In this document: one piece after another, positions 24,465 through 32,190 of the stretch
Layout of the letters: every line of letters begins with the position of its first letter
How positions within the stretch are numbered: position 1 is the first letter of the stretch
NCBI GenBank assembly: GCA_009692945.1
Contig: SHYD01000015.1
Span: 1-42,645 of the forward strand
Direction: 5' to 3'
From: Dehalococcoidia bacterium
GTDB taxonomy: Bacteria; Chloroflexota; Dehalococcoidia; SHYD01
DNA length: 42,645 bases
Notes under the pieces: generated by a model
Told to the model about the DNA's origin: nothing
What the model saw: only the letters and a program-made list of their open reading frames with translations
Databases searched by the model: none
Position numbers and translations under genes: made by a program

Positions 24465-25454
24465 TCAAAACGGCATGCGATGGGCGTGCGGATCCACCAC
24501 ACTGGCTCCCGATACCAGAAACTGATCGCCCAACACACCAGCGTCGACGCCGGGCCCTATCATGCAGTTCCGGCCCACCCTCAATCCCGGAGGCAACTGG
24601 GCGCTCTTCCCCACCAGCGTGATCCCGGTGTTGAGGTGGCTCGGATCCTGTCGGTTGGGCGTGTAATCGTCGCCCCAACCCAACTGAGACCCGTGGCCGA
24701 CGACCACCTTCTTGTCGACGATACAACGATCGATGGTGGCGCCCCTTTGCACCACGGTATCGTTGAACACGATGGAGTCGCGGATCACCGCCCCCTCCTC
24801 CACCCGCACGCCCGGGGACAATATGGAGTGGTCGACATATCCATCCACGATGCACCCTTCACAGATGATACTGCGGCTGATGTGCGCGCGCGGGCCGATC
24901 TTGGCCGGCGGGTAGTTGTACGTCTTGGTCTGAATGAGCGCGTCCGGGTCGTAGAGGTTCAGCTCCGGCAGGTCCAACAACAGGTCCATGTTGGCCTGCC
25001 AGTACGCCTCCACCGTTCCCACATCGCGCCAATAGCCCCGGAACGGATAGCCAAATACCGCATCCTTTTCCACCATCGCAGGCAGGATATCGGCGCCAAA
25101 GTCGTGCGAAGTCTTTCGGTGGGCATCCTCGATGAGGCGCTCCCGCAGCGCCTCTTTGTCGAAAACATATATCCCCATAGACGCCATGTTGCTTCGGGAT
25201 TCCTCGCTCTTTTCCTCGAAGGCTTTCACCCGTCCGTGCTCATCCATCACCACCGTGCCGAAACGGCCCACGTCCTGCCAGGGGACCTCGGTCACGCCGA
25301 TGGTGACCGCAGCGCCGGAGGACCGGTGGAAATCGATGATCCGGTAGCGGCCGCCGAAGGGCACCGCCGGCTTAGCTCGCTCCTGGGAAAGGATGCTGAG
25401 ACGCTCGCCCTGCCCCCCAGAGAGGATCATAGCGACGACTTGACGTTTTCGCAT
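24465..25454 (-). CDS. glgC: GlgC-like ADP-glucose pyrophosphorylase with large internal deletion
   Basis: This is 329 residues from the ATG at 25454 (AAGGAGG 6 nt upstream), against about 400-430 normally. The N-terminus is intact: VVAMILSGGQGERLSILSQE, then RAKPAVPFGGRYRIIDF. Next should come roughly 85-90 residues with the GTADA(V/I) and SGDH(I/V)YKMDY region, but the sequence jumps directly to HRSSGAAVTIGVTEVPWQD (junction about 25326-25332). The rest is normal, with FGADILPAMVEK, FRGYWRDVGTVEAYW, and a left-handed beta-helix (GCIVDGYVDHSILSPGVRVE, GAVIRDSIVFNDTVV). Catalysis is unlikely without the deleted part. The frame is preserved, so an inactive or regulatory protein could still be made. 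Confidence 0.85.
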   Translation of the reverse strand: MRKRQVVAMILSGGQGERLSILSQERAKPAVPFGGRYRIIDFHRSSGAAVTIGVTEVPWQDVGRFGTVVMDEHGRVKAFEEKSEESRSNMASMGIYVFDKEALRERLIEDAHRKTSHDFGADILPAMVEKDAVFGYPFRGYWRDVGTVEAYWQANMDLLLDLPELNLYDPDALIQTKTYNYPPAKIGPRAHISRSIICEGCIVDGYVDHSILSPGVRVEEGAVIRDSIVFNDTVVQRGATIDRCIVDKKVVVGHGSQLGWGDDYTPNRQDPSHLNTGITLVGKSAQLPPGLRVGRNCMIGPGVDAGVLGDQFLVSGASVVDPHAHRMPF

Positions 25455-25751
25455 CGGCGCCTCCTTTCCCTGGATTAGGCCCGGCCAGGTGGGAATGGCT
25501 AGGGCAGCGGTGAGCACCGGCGTAGTCATCAGCGTAGCACCCCCCTTGGCCGGATTCAAATATCGGACAAGATCCAAAGCCCTTTGAACCCGGCCACAAT
25601 CAGTATCGCCAACGTCCGTTTCCGGACGATTAAGAGGAGGTTACGCGATTGTTAATTTCCGGCATCGGGCCACCCATGACCATCTTCCAGGCTGCGTCGT
25701 CAGTCCGCCGATTCCATCTGCTACACTGGTGCCGCAAACTCGGCCAAGGTG

Positions 25752-27017
25752 ATGCTGATTCCCCGCTTTTTCTACGGCTGGTACATGGTGGCCGTTGCCT
25801 ACCTCAGCCTGTTCCTCACGGCCAGCGCCAGCACGACCCTCAGCGTGCTCATTCCCACCATGAGCGGCGACCTCGGCTGGAGCGTGAGCACGTTGGTCGG
25901 GGCGTCCAGCATCGGGGTCGCCATCGGCGCGGTGATTGGCCCCTGGATCGGCAGAATGGTTGACCAACGCGGACCCAGAGTGATGATGACCATCAGCATC
26001 TTCACCCTCGGCTTGGTTTGCGCCCACACCGGGGCCGTCACTGAACCGTGGCAATTGTACCTGGGCTTCGGCGTAATCGGGGGGATCTGCCGCACCGGAT
26101 CGATGTACATCGGACCGGGCGCACTGCTGGCCAATTGGTTCCTCAAGAAACGAGCGACGGCCTCAGGCCTCGCAGCCCTGGGTCCACCCAGTTGCAGCAT
26201 CGTCATCCCAGCGTTCACCACCATGACCATGGCAGCGTTCGGGTGGCGTGGGAGTTGGTTCGTCTACGGCGCGATCTGCATGTTTCTTTTCGCTCCACCC
26301 GTGGGATTACTGGTCCGGCACCGTCCCGAGTCCTTGGGTTTGCTCCCGGACGGCGCCGCCACTCCGATCACACTCCCCGGTTCCGGCCAGCCCCCTCCGG
26401 CCCCGGTTCCAGAGGAAGACTGGACCCTCCGAGAGACGTTGCGAAGCAGGGGATTCTGGCTGCTCGCTGTTTCAATGGCGCTGATCGGTCTCCTGCCCAA
26501 CACCATCTTCGTGCTGCAATTCTCCACCTTCAAGGCGCAGGGGCTTCCCGACAGCGTCGCCGCGGGGTGCGTCGCCATATCCGGCCTCACGCAGGTGGTC
26601 AGCCGCATTTTCGTTTGGACGCCGCTGGTGGGCCGGTTGGGCGTTCGGCGCGGCCTGTTCGCCTGGTCCGGACTCATTCTGGTGGGTGGACTCTCGTGGG
26701 CCGTTTCGGAAGGCGAGTTCATGGCGTACACGGTCTCAGCGTTCATGGGACTGGGTCTCGGCGGCAACCTGCTGCTTCAGTTGATGGTGTGGCCCGAGTA
26801 CTTCGGGAGGAGGAACATCGGGGCAATCATGGGGGCCGCCAATATGGTGCTCGGGTTCTCGCAGGCGGCCGGGCCGGTCCTGTCTGCCGGGATCGTCGAC
26901 CTCACCGGCAGTTACAGCGTCCTCTACTTCGTCCTATCAGCAGTGGTCGCAGGCGGCATCGTCATCCAAGTGGTATCGCGCAAACCAACGCGCGCGCTTC
27001 GGGCAGTGGCCGCCTGA
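25752..27017 (+). CDS. Major facilitator superfamily transporter
   Basis: This is about 421 residues from the ATG at 25752 (AAGG close upstream; the preceding GTG is possible). It has twelve predicted helices in two halves. FYGWYMVAVAYLSLFLTA at the start, the A-motif-like GRMVDQRGPRVMM between helices 2 and 3, NWFLKKRATASGLAALG, and GLLVRHRPESLGLLPDG before the central loop resemble the oxalate/formate antiporter and monocarboxylate transporter group. A monocarboxylate or organic acid is a reasonable substrate guess. The amidohydrolase gene starts 44 bp later on the same strand, so the transporter and enzyme may act on the same compound. Confidence 0.92.
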   Translation: MLIPRFFYGWYMVAVAYLSLFLTASASTTLSVLIPTMSGDLGWSVSTLVGASSIGVAIGAVIGPWIGRMVDQRGPRVMMTISIFTLGLVCAHTGAVTEPWQLYLGFGVIGGICRTGSMYIGPGALLANWFLKKRATASGLAALGPPSCSIVIPAFTTMTMAAFGWRGSWFVYGAICMFLFAPPVGLLVRHRPESLGLLPDGAATPITLPGSGQPPPAPVPEEDWTLRETLRSRGFWLLAVSMALIGLLPNTIFVLQFSTFKAQGLPDSVAAGCVAISGLTQVVSRIFVWTPLVGRLGVRRGLFAWSGLILVGGLSWAVSEGEFMAYTVSAFMGLGLGGNLLLQLMVWPEYFGRRNIGAIMGAANMVLGFSQAAGPVLSAGIVDLTGSYSVLYFVLSAVVAGGIVIQVVSRKPTRALRAVAA

Positions 27018-27061
27018 GAACGAACTGCGGTCGGTAGGGCTTTATTTCAAAGGAGTTGCAC

Positions 27062-27928
27062 ATGGCATTCATTGTCGACACGCACATGCACCTGTTGGCC
27101 GCTGACCTGGAGCGTTATCCCCTGGCGCCAATCGGCGGTCAACAATCGCCCTGGTCGAGGGGGGCCAGCCTGACTCCGGAGCAGTTCATCGCCATGATGG
27201 ACGCCAGCGGAGTCGCAAAGGCCACCGTAGTGCAGGCCTCCACCAGCCACGGCTACGACAACCGCTACACCGCGGACAGCGTGGACCGCTATCCTGACCG
27301 GTTTGTGGGGGTGGTCTGCACCGACCCACTGTCGCCCGACGCACCCGACACCCTCAGCTACTGGATTAAGGACCGGGGCATGCGGGGGGTGCGGCTCTTC
27401 ACGACGGGCGGCAGCCTGCCGGAGACCTACTGGCTCGACCAGCCTGAGACCACGCCGTTCTTTCAGCGGGCCCGGGAGCTGGGTATTCCGGTGGACATCC
27501 AGATCAAACGCACCGGAATCGGCATGGTGGTGAACCTGGCCAAGCGCTTCAGCGATGTGCCGATGCTCCTCGACCATATGGCGGGCCCGCGGTTGGAAGA
27601 CGGCCCTCCCTACCACCAGGCCCAGGCCCTGCTGGACCTGGCCCAGTACCCCAACATTTACCTCAAGTACTCCACCGACAACCTGAGAGAAGCGGCCAAG
27701 GGACGCTCGACGCCCCAAGACCTGCTGCGCACGCTGATCGACCGGTTCGGCCCCAGCCGCATGATGTGGTGCTCCAACTTCCCGGCATCGAAGGGCGACC
27801 CAACTGACCCGTTTGGCTCGCTGGTAAAGCTGGCACAAGACACCCTGGCCTTCGCCTCACCCGATGAGCAGGCGTGGCTGCTGGGCGAGACGGCGGTGTC
27901 GCTCTACCCAGACCTGCGGAAGCCCTGA
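27062..27928 (+). CDS. Amidohydrolase-family metal-dependent hydrolase or decarboxylase
   Basis: This is 288 residues from the ATG at 27062 (AAAGGAG 6 nt upstream). It is a TIM-barrel of the amidohydrolase 2 group (ACMSD, 2-pyrone-4,6-dicarboxylate lactonase, lactone hydrolases). The metal motif DTHMH is at residues 7-11, followed by FIAMMDASGVAKATVVQAS, MRGVRLFTTGG, a second His in LLDHMAGPRLEDG, and MMWCSNFPASKGDPTDPFG near the C-terminus, matching the PDC-hydrolase-like arrangement. It could serve dicarboxylate or lactone breakdown beside the MFS transporter and, more distantly, the ring-cleavage genes at 39-40 kb. Confidence 0.9.
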   Translation: MAFIVDTHMHLLAADLERYPLAPIGGQQSPWSRGASLTPEQFIAMMDASGVAKATVVQASTSHGYDNRYTADSVDRYPDRFVGVVCTDPLSPDAPDTLSYWIKDRGMRGVRLFTTGGSLPETYWLDQPETTPFFQRARELGIPVDIQIKRTGIGMVVNLAKRFSDVPMLLDHMAGPRLEDGPPYHQAQALLDLAQYPNIYLKYSTDNLREAAKGRSTPQDLLRTLIDRFGPSRMMWCSNFPASKGDPTDPFGSLVKLAQDTLAFASPDEQAWLLGETAVSLYPDLRKP

Positions 27929-28014
27929 TGCTAAACTGGTCACGCAGGGAGTGAGAATCCACGCGACGATCGGTGAACCGGCCGCAGACTCCTACGCGGG
28001 GTGGAGGACGTGTC

Positions 28015-28572
28015 ATGACAACACAAAAGACCCTGATAACCGCCGAGCAGTTGCTCGCAATGCCCACCGGGATGGGCGAGCGTTATGAATTGATCGCCGG
28101 GGAGTTGATCACGATGCCGCCATCAGGGGGACAACACGGCGTGAGCAGCGTGGCTGTGGCGCACGCCATTAAGTCGTTCGTCTTGGCGAACCGGATTCCC
28201 GGTGTCGTGTTCGGAGCCGAGACTGGGTTTTGGCTGCATCATGGCCCCGACACCGTACGCGCCCCAGACGCAGCTTTTGTGCGCGCCGAACGCTTCGCCC
28301 GTGGTCCCGTTCCCGCTGGCTTCGTCGAAGGCGCGCCGGAACTGGTCGTTGAGGCGGTGTCTCCCAGCGACACCGCCGCCGAGGTGCAGGCGAAGACCGA
28401 GGCGTGGTTGGATGCCGGGGCAGAACTCGTGTGGCTGCTGTATCCCCAGACCAGATCCGTGACCGCGTTCAAGTCCCGTTCAGATATCCGGGTCCTTTCG
28501 GGCGCAGACACCCTGACCGGCGAACCGGTGCTGCCCGGATTTTCCGTGGCGGTGGCAGACCTCTTCCGGTAG
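28015..28572 (+). CDS. Uma2-family (DUF820) putative restriction-endonuclease-like protein
   Basis: This is 185 residues from the ATG at 28015 (GGAGGACGTGTC before it). Family features are TAEQLLAMPTGMGERYELIAGEL at the N-terminus, HGVSSVAVAHAIKSFV, and the PD-(D/E)XK-type core TVRAPDAAFVRAE followed by PELVVEAVSPSDTAAEVQAKTEAWLDAGAE. Uma2 proteins are abundant in Cyanobacteria and Chloroflexota and are scattered singly; their biological role is unproven. Nothing around it indicates a restriction or toxin system. Confidence 0.92.
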   Translation: MTTQKTLITAEQLLAMPTGMGERYELIAGELITMPPSGGQHGVSSVAVAHAIKSFVLANRIPGVVFGAETGFWLHHGPDTVRAPDAAFVRAERFARGPVPAGFVEGAPELVVEAVSPSDTAAEVQAKTEAWLDAGAELVWLLYPQTRSVTAFKSRSDIRVLSGADTLTGEPVLPGFSVAVADLFR

Positions 28573-28629
28573 CGCTTCCTTCATATGAGATCAGACCAAC
28601 CTACCCCATTGTTGCACTGAGGCGGGACA

Positions 28630-29232
28630 TCATGAGGCTGTACCCGACGGCGAATCCGCCGGGGAAGCATTCTGCAGGAGTTCGCTGAGGGCTTTAAGCC
28701 AATCGTTGGCGGCGGGCAGGAGGGCGCTGGCGTGCTGGTAAGACTGGCGGGCGGCGTCGACGTCGCCGCGATAGCACTGCTCTAGCCCGATCAGCACGTG
28801 GGCCTCGCCGTGGCCGGAGTTCAGATCGAGGGCACGCCGGGCTTCGCGCATCGCGGCCTCGCCGACGTTGGCGAGGAAGTAGCCGCGGGCGAGGAGGACG
28901 TGGCCGTCGCCGTCCCGGGAGCGGCGCTCCAGCAGCGCCTCGCCGCGGCGGATGAGGCGGATGGCATCGATGGCCTCGGCGGCGGCCTGGGGATCGGAGG
29001 CCTGAGCCTCGCGGGCGATCTCCTCAGCACGGTCGACGTCACCCTGTTCCAAGGCCTCTGCTACTAACTGGGTCCCGATCTCCGTAACTTCACCGCGCGA
29101 GGGATCGGCCATGAATTGTGCTCCTGCGAAGAAGATGAGCGCCCCGGTCGCGGCGAGGCCAATGTTATCGCGAAATCTAGAAACCTCGTTCGCCCCGCCA
29201 GCGCTTGATCCATCCGGTGTGCTCTGCTTCAT
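28630..29232 (-). CDS. Membrane-anchored TPR-like protein
   Basis: From the ATG at 29232 it is 200 residues. One membrane helix (IGLAATGALIFFAGAQF, about residues 24-40) is followed by helical TPR-like repeats: VAEALEQGDVDRAEEIAREA, LLARGYFLANVGEAAMREAR, HVLIGLEQCYRGDVDAARQS and ALLPAANDWLKALSELLQ. This start overlaps the end of the upstream DinB-like gene by 56 bp. An alternative ATG at 29112 with AGGAG 9 nt upstream would avoid the overlap but drop the membrane helix. The TPR part probably mediates protein contacts. Confidence 0.75.
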   Translation of the reverse strand: MKQSTPDGSSAGGANEVSRFRDNIGLAATGALIFFAGAQFMADPSRGEVTEIGTQLVAEALEQGDVDRAEEIAREAQASDPQAAAEAIDAIRLIRRGEALLERRSRDGDGHVLLARGYFLANVGEAAMREARRALDLNSGHGEAHVLIGLEQCYRGDVDAARQSYQHASALLPAANDWLKALSELLQNASPADSPSGTAS

Positions 29233-29629
29233 GCTGACTTCGAAGGGGAGACGCGCCATAGAGCGAAGTATCCAGTCCTCGCGCGGTTGCGGGCGAGATC
29301 GCGTCGAGCAGCTTCTGCCTCGACGTCGCGAGCTCCCACTTCACCTGGTCGACCGACAGAGGCAGCCGCAGGTCGTGTCCCAGCGCATTGTAGGCCTCAT
29401 CCTGGCGATCGGCCATACGCCAGGCTGAGGCGTGGCCAGCGGAGATGCGCACTATCTCACTTGCCCGGACGTCATCCCAGAGCGCGAGGTGAGCGAGGTG
29501 ATCCTTGACCGACCAGTCATCGAAAGAGGGTTCGGTCACCCGTTCGTCGCTGAGCCCATCGATGGCAGCGAGCAGAACCTGCCGCGTCTCCCGGTAGTAC
29601 TGTAGTAATGCTTCTCGATCCTCGGCCAT
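29177..29629 (-). CDS. DinB/ClbS-DfsB-like four-helix protein
   Basis: This is 150 residues, an all-helical DinB-superfamily-like fold. MAEDREALLQYYRETRQVLL, then LSDERVTEPSFDDWSVKDHLAHLALWDDVR carries the typical W-S-x-x-D-x-L-A-H-L..W core, and the C-terminus has EHTGWIKRWRGERGF. In this superfamily His residues (here in DHLAHL and near the C-terminus) can bind a metal, and members include thiol-dependent S-transferases and the ClbS cyclopropane hydrolase. Function here is unknown. Its 3' end overlaps the TPR gene. Confidence 0.82.
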   Translation of the reverse strand: MAEDREALLQYYRETRQVLLAAIDGLSDERVTEPSFDDWSVKDHLAHLALWDDVRASEIVRISAGHASAWRMADRQDEAYNALGHDLRLPLSVDQVKWELATSRQKLLDAISPATARGLDTSLYGASPLRSQHEAEHTGWIKRWRGERGF

Positions 29630-29684
29630 GCGTCTCTCCTGCTTCCGAAGTTGGTCGGAGGCAACTTAGACTCGCTCGTTTCGC

Positions 29685-30641
29685 CTACTTGAACCCGTGC
29701 ATCCATGAGGGGATGAATTCGTCCAAGCCGAAGGGCCGCGGCAGTATCTTCTGGTCCACCGCGAACTTGATGAGCGTCTCCAGCCCCTTGCGGTTGGCCT
29801 CGACGCCGTAGGGCAGGGGGTCTCCGCCACCCAGGATCGCCATGGCGCGGGCCCGGTTCTCGTCTTCGGCGTTGGCCGGGCCGCTGGACCTCAGCCGCTG
29901 GACGTACAGGTCCTTGGATGCTCGCAAGGCGTTGAACAGCTCTTCTGCCACCCACTGCTCCGACTGCAGCACCTTGTCTTGGATCACCACCGTGTGGTTA
30001 ACCGGATAGATGCCGTTGCGCTTATACCAGTCTGCCGCGGCCTCATTCGGGTTGTCGATCAGGTAGCGAATATCCGGCGTCGAAGGGACCCCCGCCCCGA
30101 TGGCGGCGTCCACCTCACCCGCCTGCAGCATCCCGACCAGCGTCTCACCCTCAGGCGCCCGCACCACATTCGATGGGGAAACATACTCCTGCACGTGGGG
30201 CTCTTCGAAGGTCACCCAGGTGACCTTACTGAGATCGACGCCATACTCAGAGGCCAGGATGCCGCGGTTCCACACACCAGCGGTGACGGTGTAAGACCGC
30301 ACCGCCACCCGCTTGCCCTCGATATCCTTGGGTTTGGCGATGCCGGACTTAACGTGATAGGTGATAGCCGCGTGGTGGAAGTTGCGGGCGACCACCACCG
30401 GGATCATGGTGAAGGGCTTGTTGAACGCCCGAGCCGTCAGATAGGTGGTGAGGGCCAGTTCGGAGATGTCGAAGGCCAGTTCCCGGCACATGTGGGGAAA
30501 CCCCTTGATGATGTCCGGCCCCACATCCACCCAGTCCAGCTTGATCCCCCTGGGGTTAACGGTCCCGTTCTTGAGCGCCTCGGTGTGGCCGTAGCTGCCG
30601 AGGGCAGTCCGGTAAACCAGGGTCTTGGCGGCGGTGGTCAT
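29685..30641 (-). CDS. 4,5-dihydroxyphthalate decarboxylase-like / TauA-type periplasmic-binding fold protein
   Basis: This is 318 residues from the ATG at 30641 (GGAGG 8 nt before). It has a periplasmic-binding-protein-like fold but no signal peptide: LVYRTALGSYGHTEALKNG, LDWVDVGPDIIKGFPHMCRE, FDISELALTTYLTARAFNKP, the DIEGKRVAVRSYTVTAGVWN strand, VWVTFEEPH-like WVTFEEPHVQEYV, and the C-terminal PFGLDEFIPSWMHGFK. This combination is that of proteins annotated as dihydroxyphthalate decarboxylases, which are cytoplasmic enzymes of the same fold. Given the LigAB genes 9 kb away, an aromatic-acid role is reasonable but unproven. Confidence 0.8.
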   Translation of the reverse strand: MTTAAKTLVYRTALGSYGHTEALKNGTVNPRGIKLDWVDVGPDIIKGFPHMCRELAFDISELALTTYLTARAFNKPFTMIPVVVARNFHHAAITYHVKSGIAKPKDIEGKRVAVRSYTVTAGVWNRGILASEYGVDLSKVTWVTFEEPHVQEYVSPSNVVRAPEGETLVGMLQAGEVDAAIGAGVPSTPDIRYLIDNPNEAAADWYKRNGIYPVNHTVVIQDKVLQSEQWVAEELFNALRASKDLYVQRLRSSGPANAEDENRARAMAILGGGDPLPYGVEANRKGLETLIKFAVDQKILPRPFGLDEFIPSWMHGFK

Positions 30642-30675
30642 GATGGGTGCCTCCTCGATACATCGTTCTCCGTGG

Positions 30676-30704
30676 ACTCTAGAACCCACTCCCGGTGATG
30701 TCAA
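30676..30704 (-). promoter_or_regulatory. Sigma-70-type promoter for the dihydroxyphthalate-decarboxylase-like gene
   Basis: On the minus strand TTGACA (30704-30699) and TAGAGT (30681-30676) are separated by 17 bp, 35 bp before the ATG at 30641. A family C mobile element begins 13 bp upstream of the -35 box. Confidence 0.72.
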
Positions 30705-30717
30705 GTTCGAATCGGCC

Positions 30718-30909
30718 GGGTAACTGCTCAGTGTCCGGAGACGAGTTGGCGCCGGGAGGCGATAACAACCGTACAGCTACCCCACCCCACCCCAGAAAAA
30801 GAGAGGGTTTGTTGTTGGGGTCACCCCCAACGACTCCCGGCAAAGGGCGGCTGCCCTCTGCACGCCTGCTTCGAAGATTTCTGAGCCATGAATCCCTGAG
30901 CAGTTACCC
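30718..30909 (-). mobile_element. Family C MITE-like element, 192 bp, TIR GGGTAACTGCTCAG
   Basis: Perfect 14-bp terminal inverted repeats lie at 30718-30731 (GGGTAACTGCTCAG) and 30896-30909 (CTGAGCAGTTACCC). The interior resembles the 24108-24340 copy and family A: CCACCCCACCCCAGAAAAAG, AGAGGGTTTGTTGTTGGGGT, CACCCCC, CGGCAAAGGGCGGCTGCCCT, CTGCACG. The right end lies 2 bp from the stop codon of the hydrolase gene (30912-30914), and the left end is next to the promoter of the gene at 30641. No coding capacity. Confidence 0.82.
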
Positions 30910-30911
30910 CA

Positions 30912-31688
30912 TCAACGATGCTCCGACGTCTCTTCGAGGAACGAGCGCACCAGATGATTGAACACCGTGGGCTGCTCGAAGTAGGGGGAATGCCCGGCGC
31001 TCTCCACCACCGTGCAACGGGAGCCGGGCACCAGCGACGCCGCCAGCCGCACCGCTTCCGGCGGGTACAACACATCCTCAGCCCCGACGACAAAGAGCAC
31101 CGGGCGCTGAAGGGCCGCCAACTGGACCGGGGTTACCGCCGGGAGGCGTCCGCCCAACGAGCGCCGGTCGTACTGGTTGAAGCTGGCCACTTGGGTGTAC
31201 AACTCGGCGAGTTCTGGGCGCCGCCGCCGGAATTCACCGCACAGGACCCGCTCTTGCTGCGATAGCTGTTCGGTCGCTGCGGCGGCGGCACTGATGACCT
31301 CGTTGTAGCGTCCGGGAAGGTCCAACGCCGGCAGGCTGTCGGACAGCACCAGCGCCGCCACCCGCTCGGGATACGCCAGCGTGAAGGCCAGGCAGGTATG
31401 CCCGCCCATCGATTGGGAGACCAGCGCCGCGCTTGCGATGCCGAGGTGATCGAGCAATTGACGCAGGTCCTCGACGAAGGCGGCGCGCCCCGGCCGCTGG
31501 GACGACTCCGCGCTGTTGCCAAAGCCGCGGTGATCGAAGGTGATGACCCGGTACCAACGGGACAGAAAGGGGAGTTGGAAGGCCCACGATGCGTGGTTGC
31601 CTCCGACGCCGTGCGCCAGCACCACGTCCGGCCCGGAGCCATGAACCTCGTAGTACAACTCTGTCCCATTGACCGGCGCTTTCGGCAT
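30912..31688 (-). CDS. Alpha/beta hydrolase (3-oxoadipate enol-lactonase-like)
   Basis: This is 258 residues from the ATG at 31688 (GAGGAG 7 nt before). It is a canonical hydrolase: MPKAPVNGTELYYEVHGSGP, oxyanion hole VVLAHGVGGNHASW, FDHRGFGNS, the nucleophile elbow VSQSMGGHTCLAF (Ser in SQSMG), VVGAEDVLYPPE for the acid and ESAGHSPYFEQP for the His. Length and cap domain suit the PcaD/MhpC group; the substrate is not assignable. Its 3' end abuts a family C element. Confidence 0.9.
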   Translation of the reverse strand: MPKAPVNGTELYYEVHGSGPDVVLAHGVGGNHASWAFQLPFLSRWYRVITFDHRGFGNSAESSQRPGRAAFVEDLRQLLDHLGIASAALVSQSMGGHTCLAFTLAYPERVAALVLSDSLPALDLPGRYNEVISAAAAATEQLSQQERVLCGEFRRRRPELAELYTQVASFNQYDRRSLGGRLPAVTPVQLAALQRPVLFVVGAEDVLYPPEAVRLAASLVPGSRCTVVESAGHSPYFEQPTVFNHLVRSFLEETSEHR

Positions 31689-31794
31689 GATGAACTCCTC
31701 GATCGGTTCCAATATCTACCGGAAGGGCAGCACCAAGCTGCTATGCTACCATGCGGCTTGGGGCGCCGTCCTCGTTCGCGCCAAGCCCGTAAGC

Positions 31795-32142
31795 GTTCAC
31801 TGAGGGGCGGCCGAACTCAGAAGTGGGAGTGCACGAGGGCGACAGCCCTCTGCCGGGGGAGTGGGGGTGCCCCCATAGGAGTGGGCACCTTTTGACTTCA
31901 TGCCTGGATGAGGGTTTTGGGACGGGGGTGTGAAGAGGGGGCGAAGCACCTTCTGCCGGGGTGTGGGGTGTCCCCACACACAAACGAAATGGGTCGGAGG
32001 GTGGGAAGTACTGCCTTGGAGGTTGTCCGACGAGAAACCTGCCCACTCCTATGGGGTGCCCCCCACATAGAATTCTCCTCTTTTTTCCTGGGGTGGGGGG
32101 AGGGGCTCACATCCCCCGAACCCCCGACACCGAATAGATACC
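31795..32142 (+). mobile_element. Composite family A element with nested family B element (inverse of the 8-kb copy)
   Basis: It begins GTTCACTGAGGGGCGGCCGA, continues with AGTGGGAGTGCACGAGGGCG, hairpin CTCTGCCGGGGGAGTGGGGG, and is interrupted after GGTGCCCCCA by the 176-bp family B element. It resumes TGGGGTGCCCCCCACATAGA, ATTCTCCTCTTTTTTCC, GGGGTGGGGGGAGGGGCTCA and ends CGACACCGAATAGATACC. It mirrors 8018-8359 in the opposite orientation, 24 kb apart. It fills most of the 502-bp gap 31689-32190, in which I find no gene. Confidence 0.8.
31876..32051 (+). mobile_element. Family B MITE-like element, 176 bp, second copy
   Basis: The TIRs TAGGAGTGGGCA (31876-31887) and TGCCCACTCCTA (32040-32051) are perfect. 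The flanks carry GGGGTGCCCCC on both sides, while the 8-kb copy is flanked by GGGGACACCCC on both sides; each copy's flanks therefore match one another, as target duplications would. The internal segment CAAACGAAATGGGT..GGTGGGAAGTACTGCCTT is closely similar in both copies. Confidence 0.78.
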
Positions 32143-32190
32143 CAAGCCCCTAATTGCCGCGGACCGTAACGCCTGGGAGGAGAAGCGAAC

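Noticed and set aside
28015..28572. Uma2 gene as part of a restriction or toxin system
   Set aside because: It stands alone with no methyltransferase, antitoxin or specificity gene beside it.
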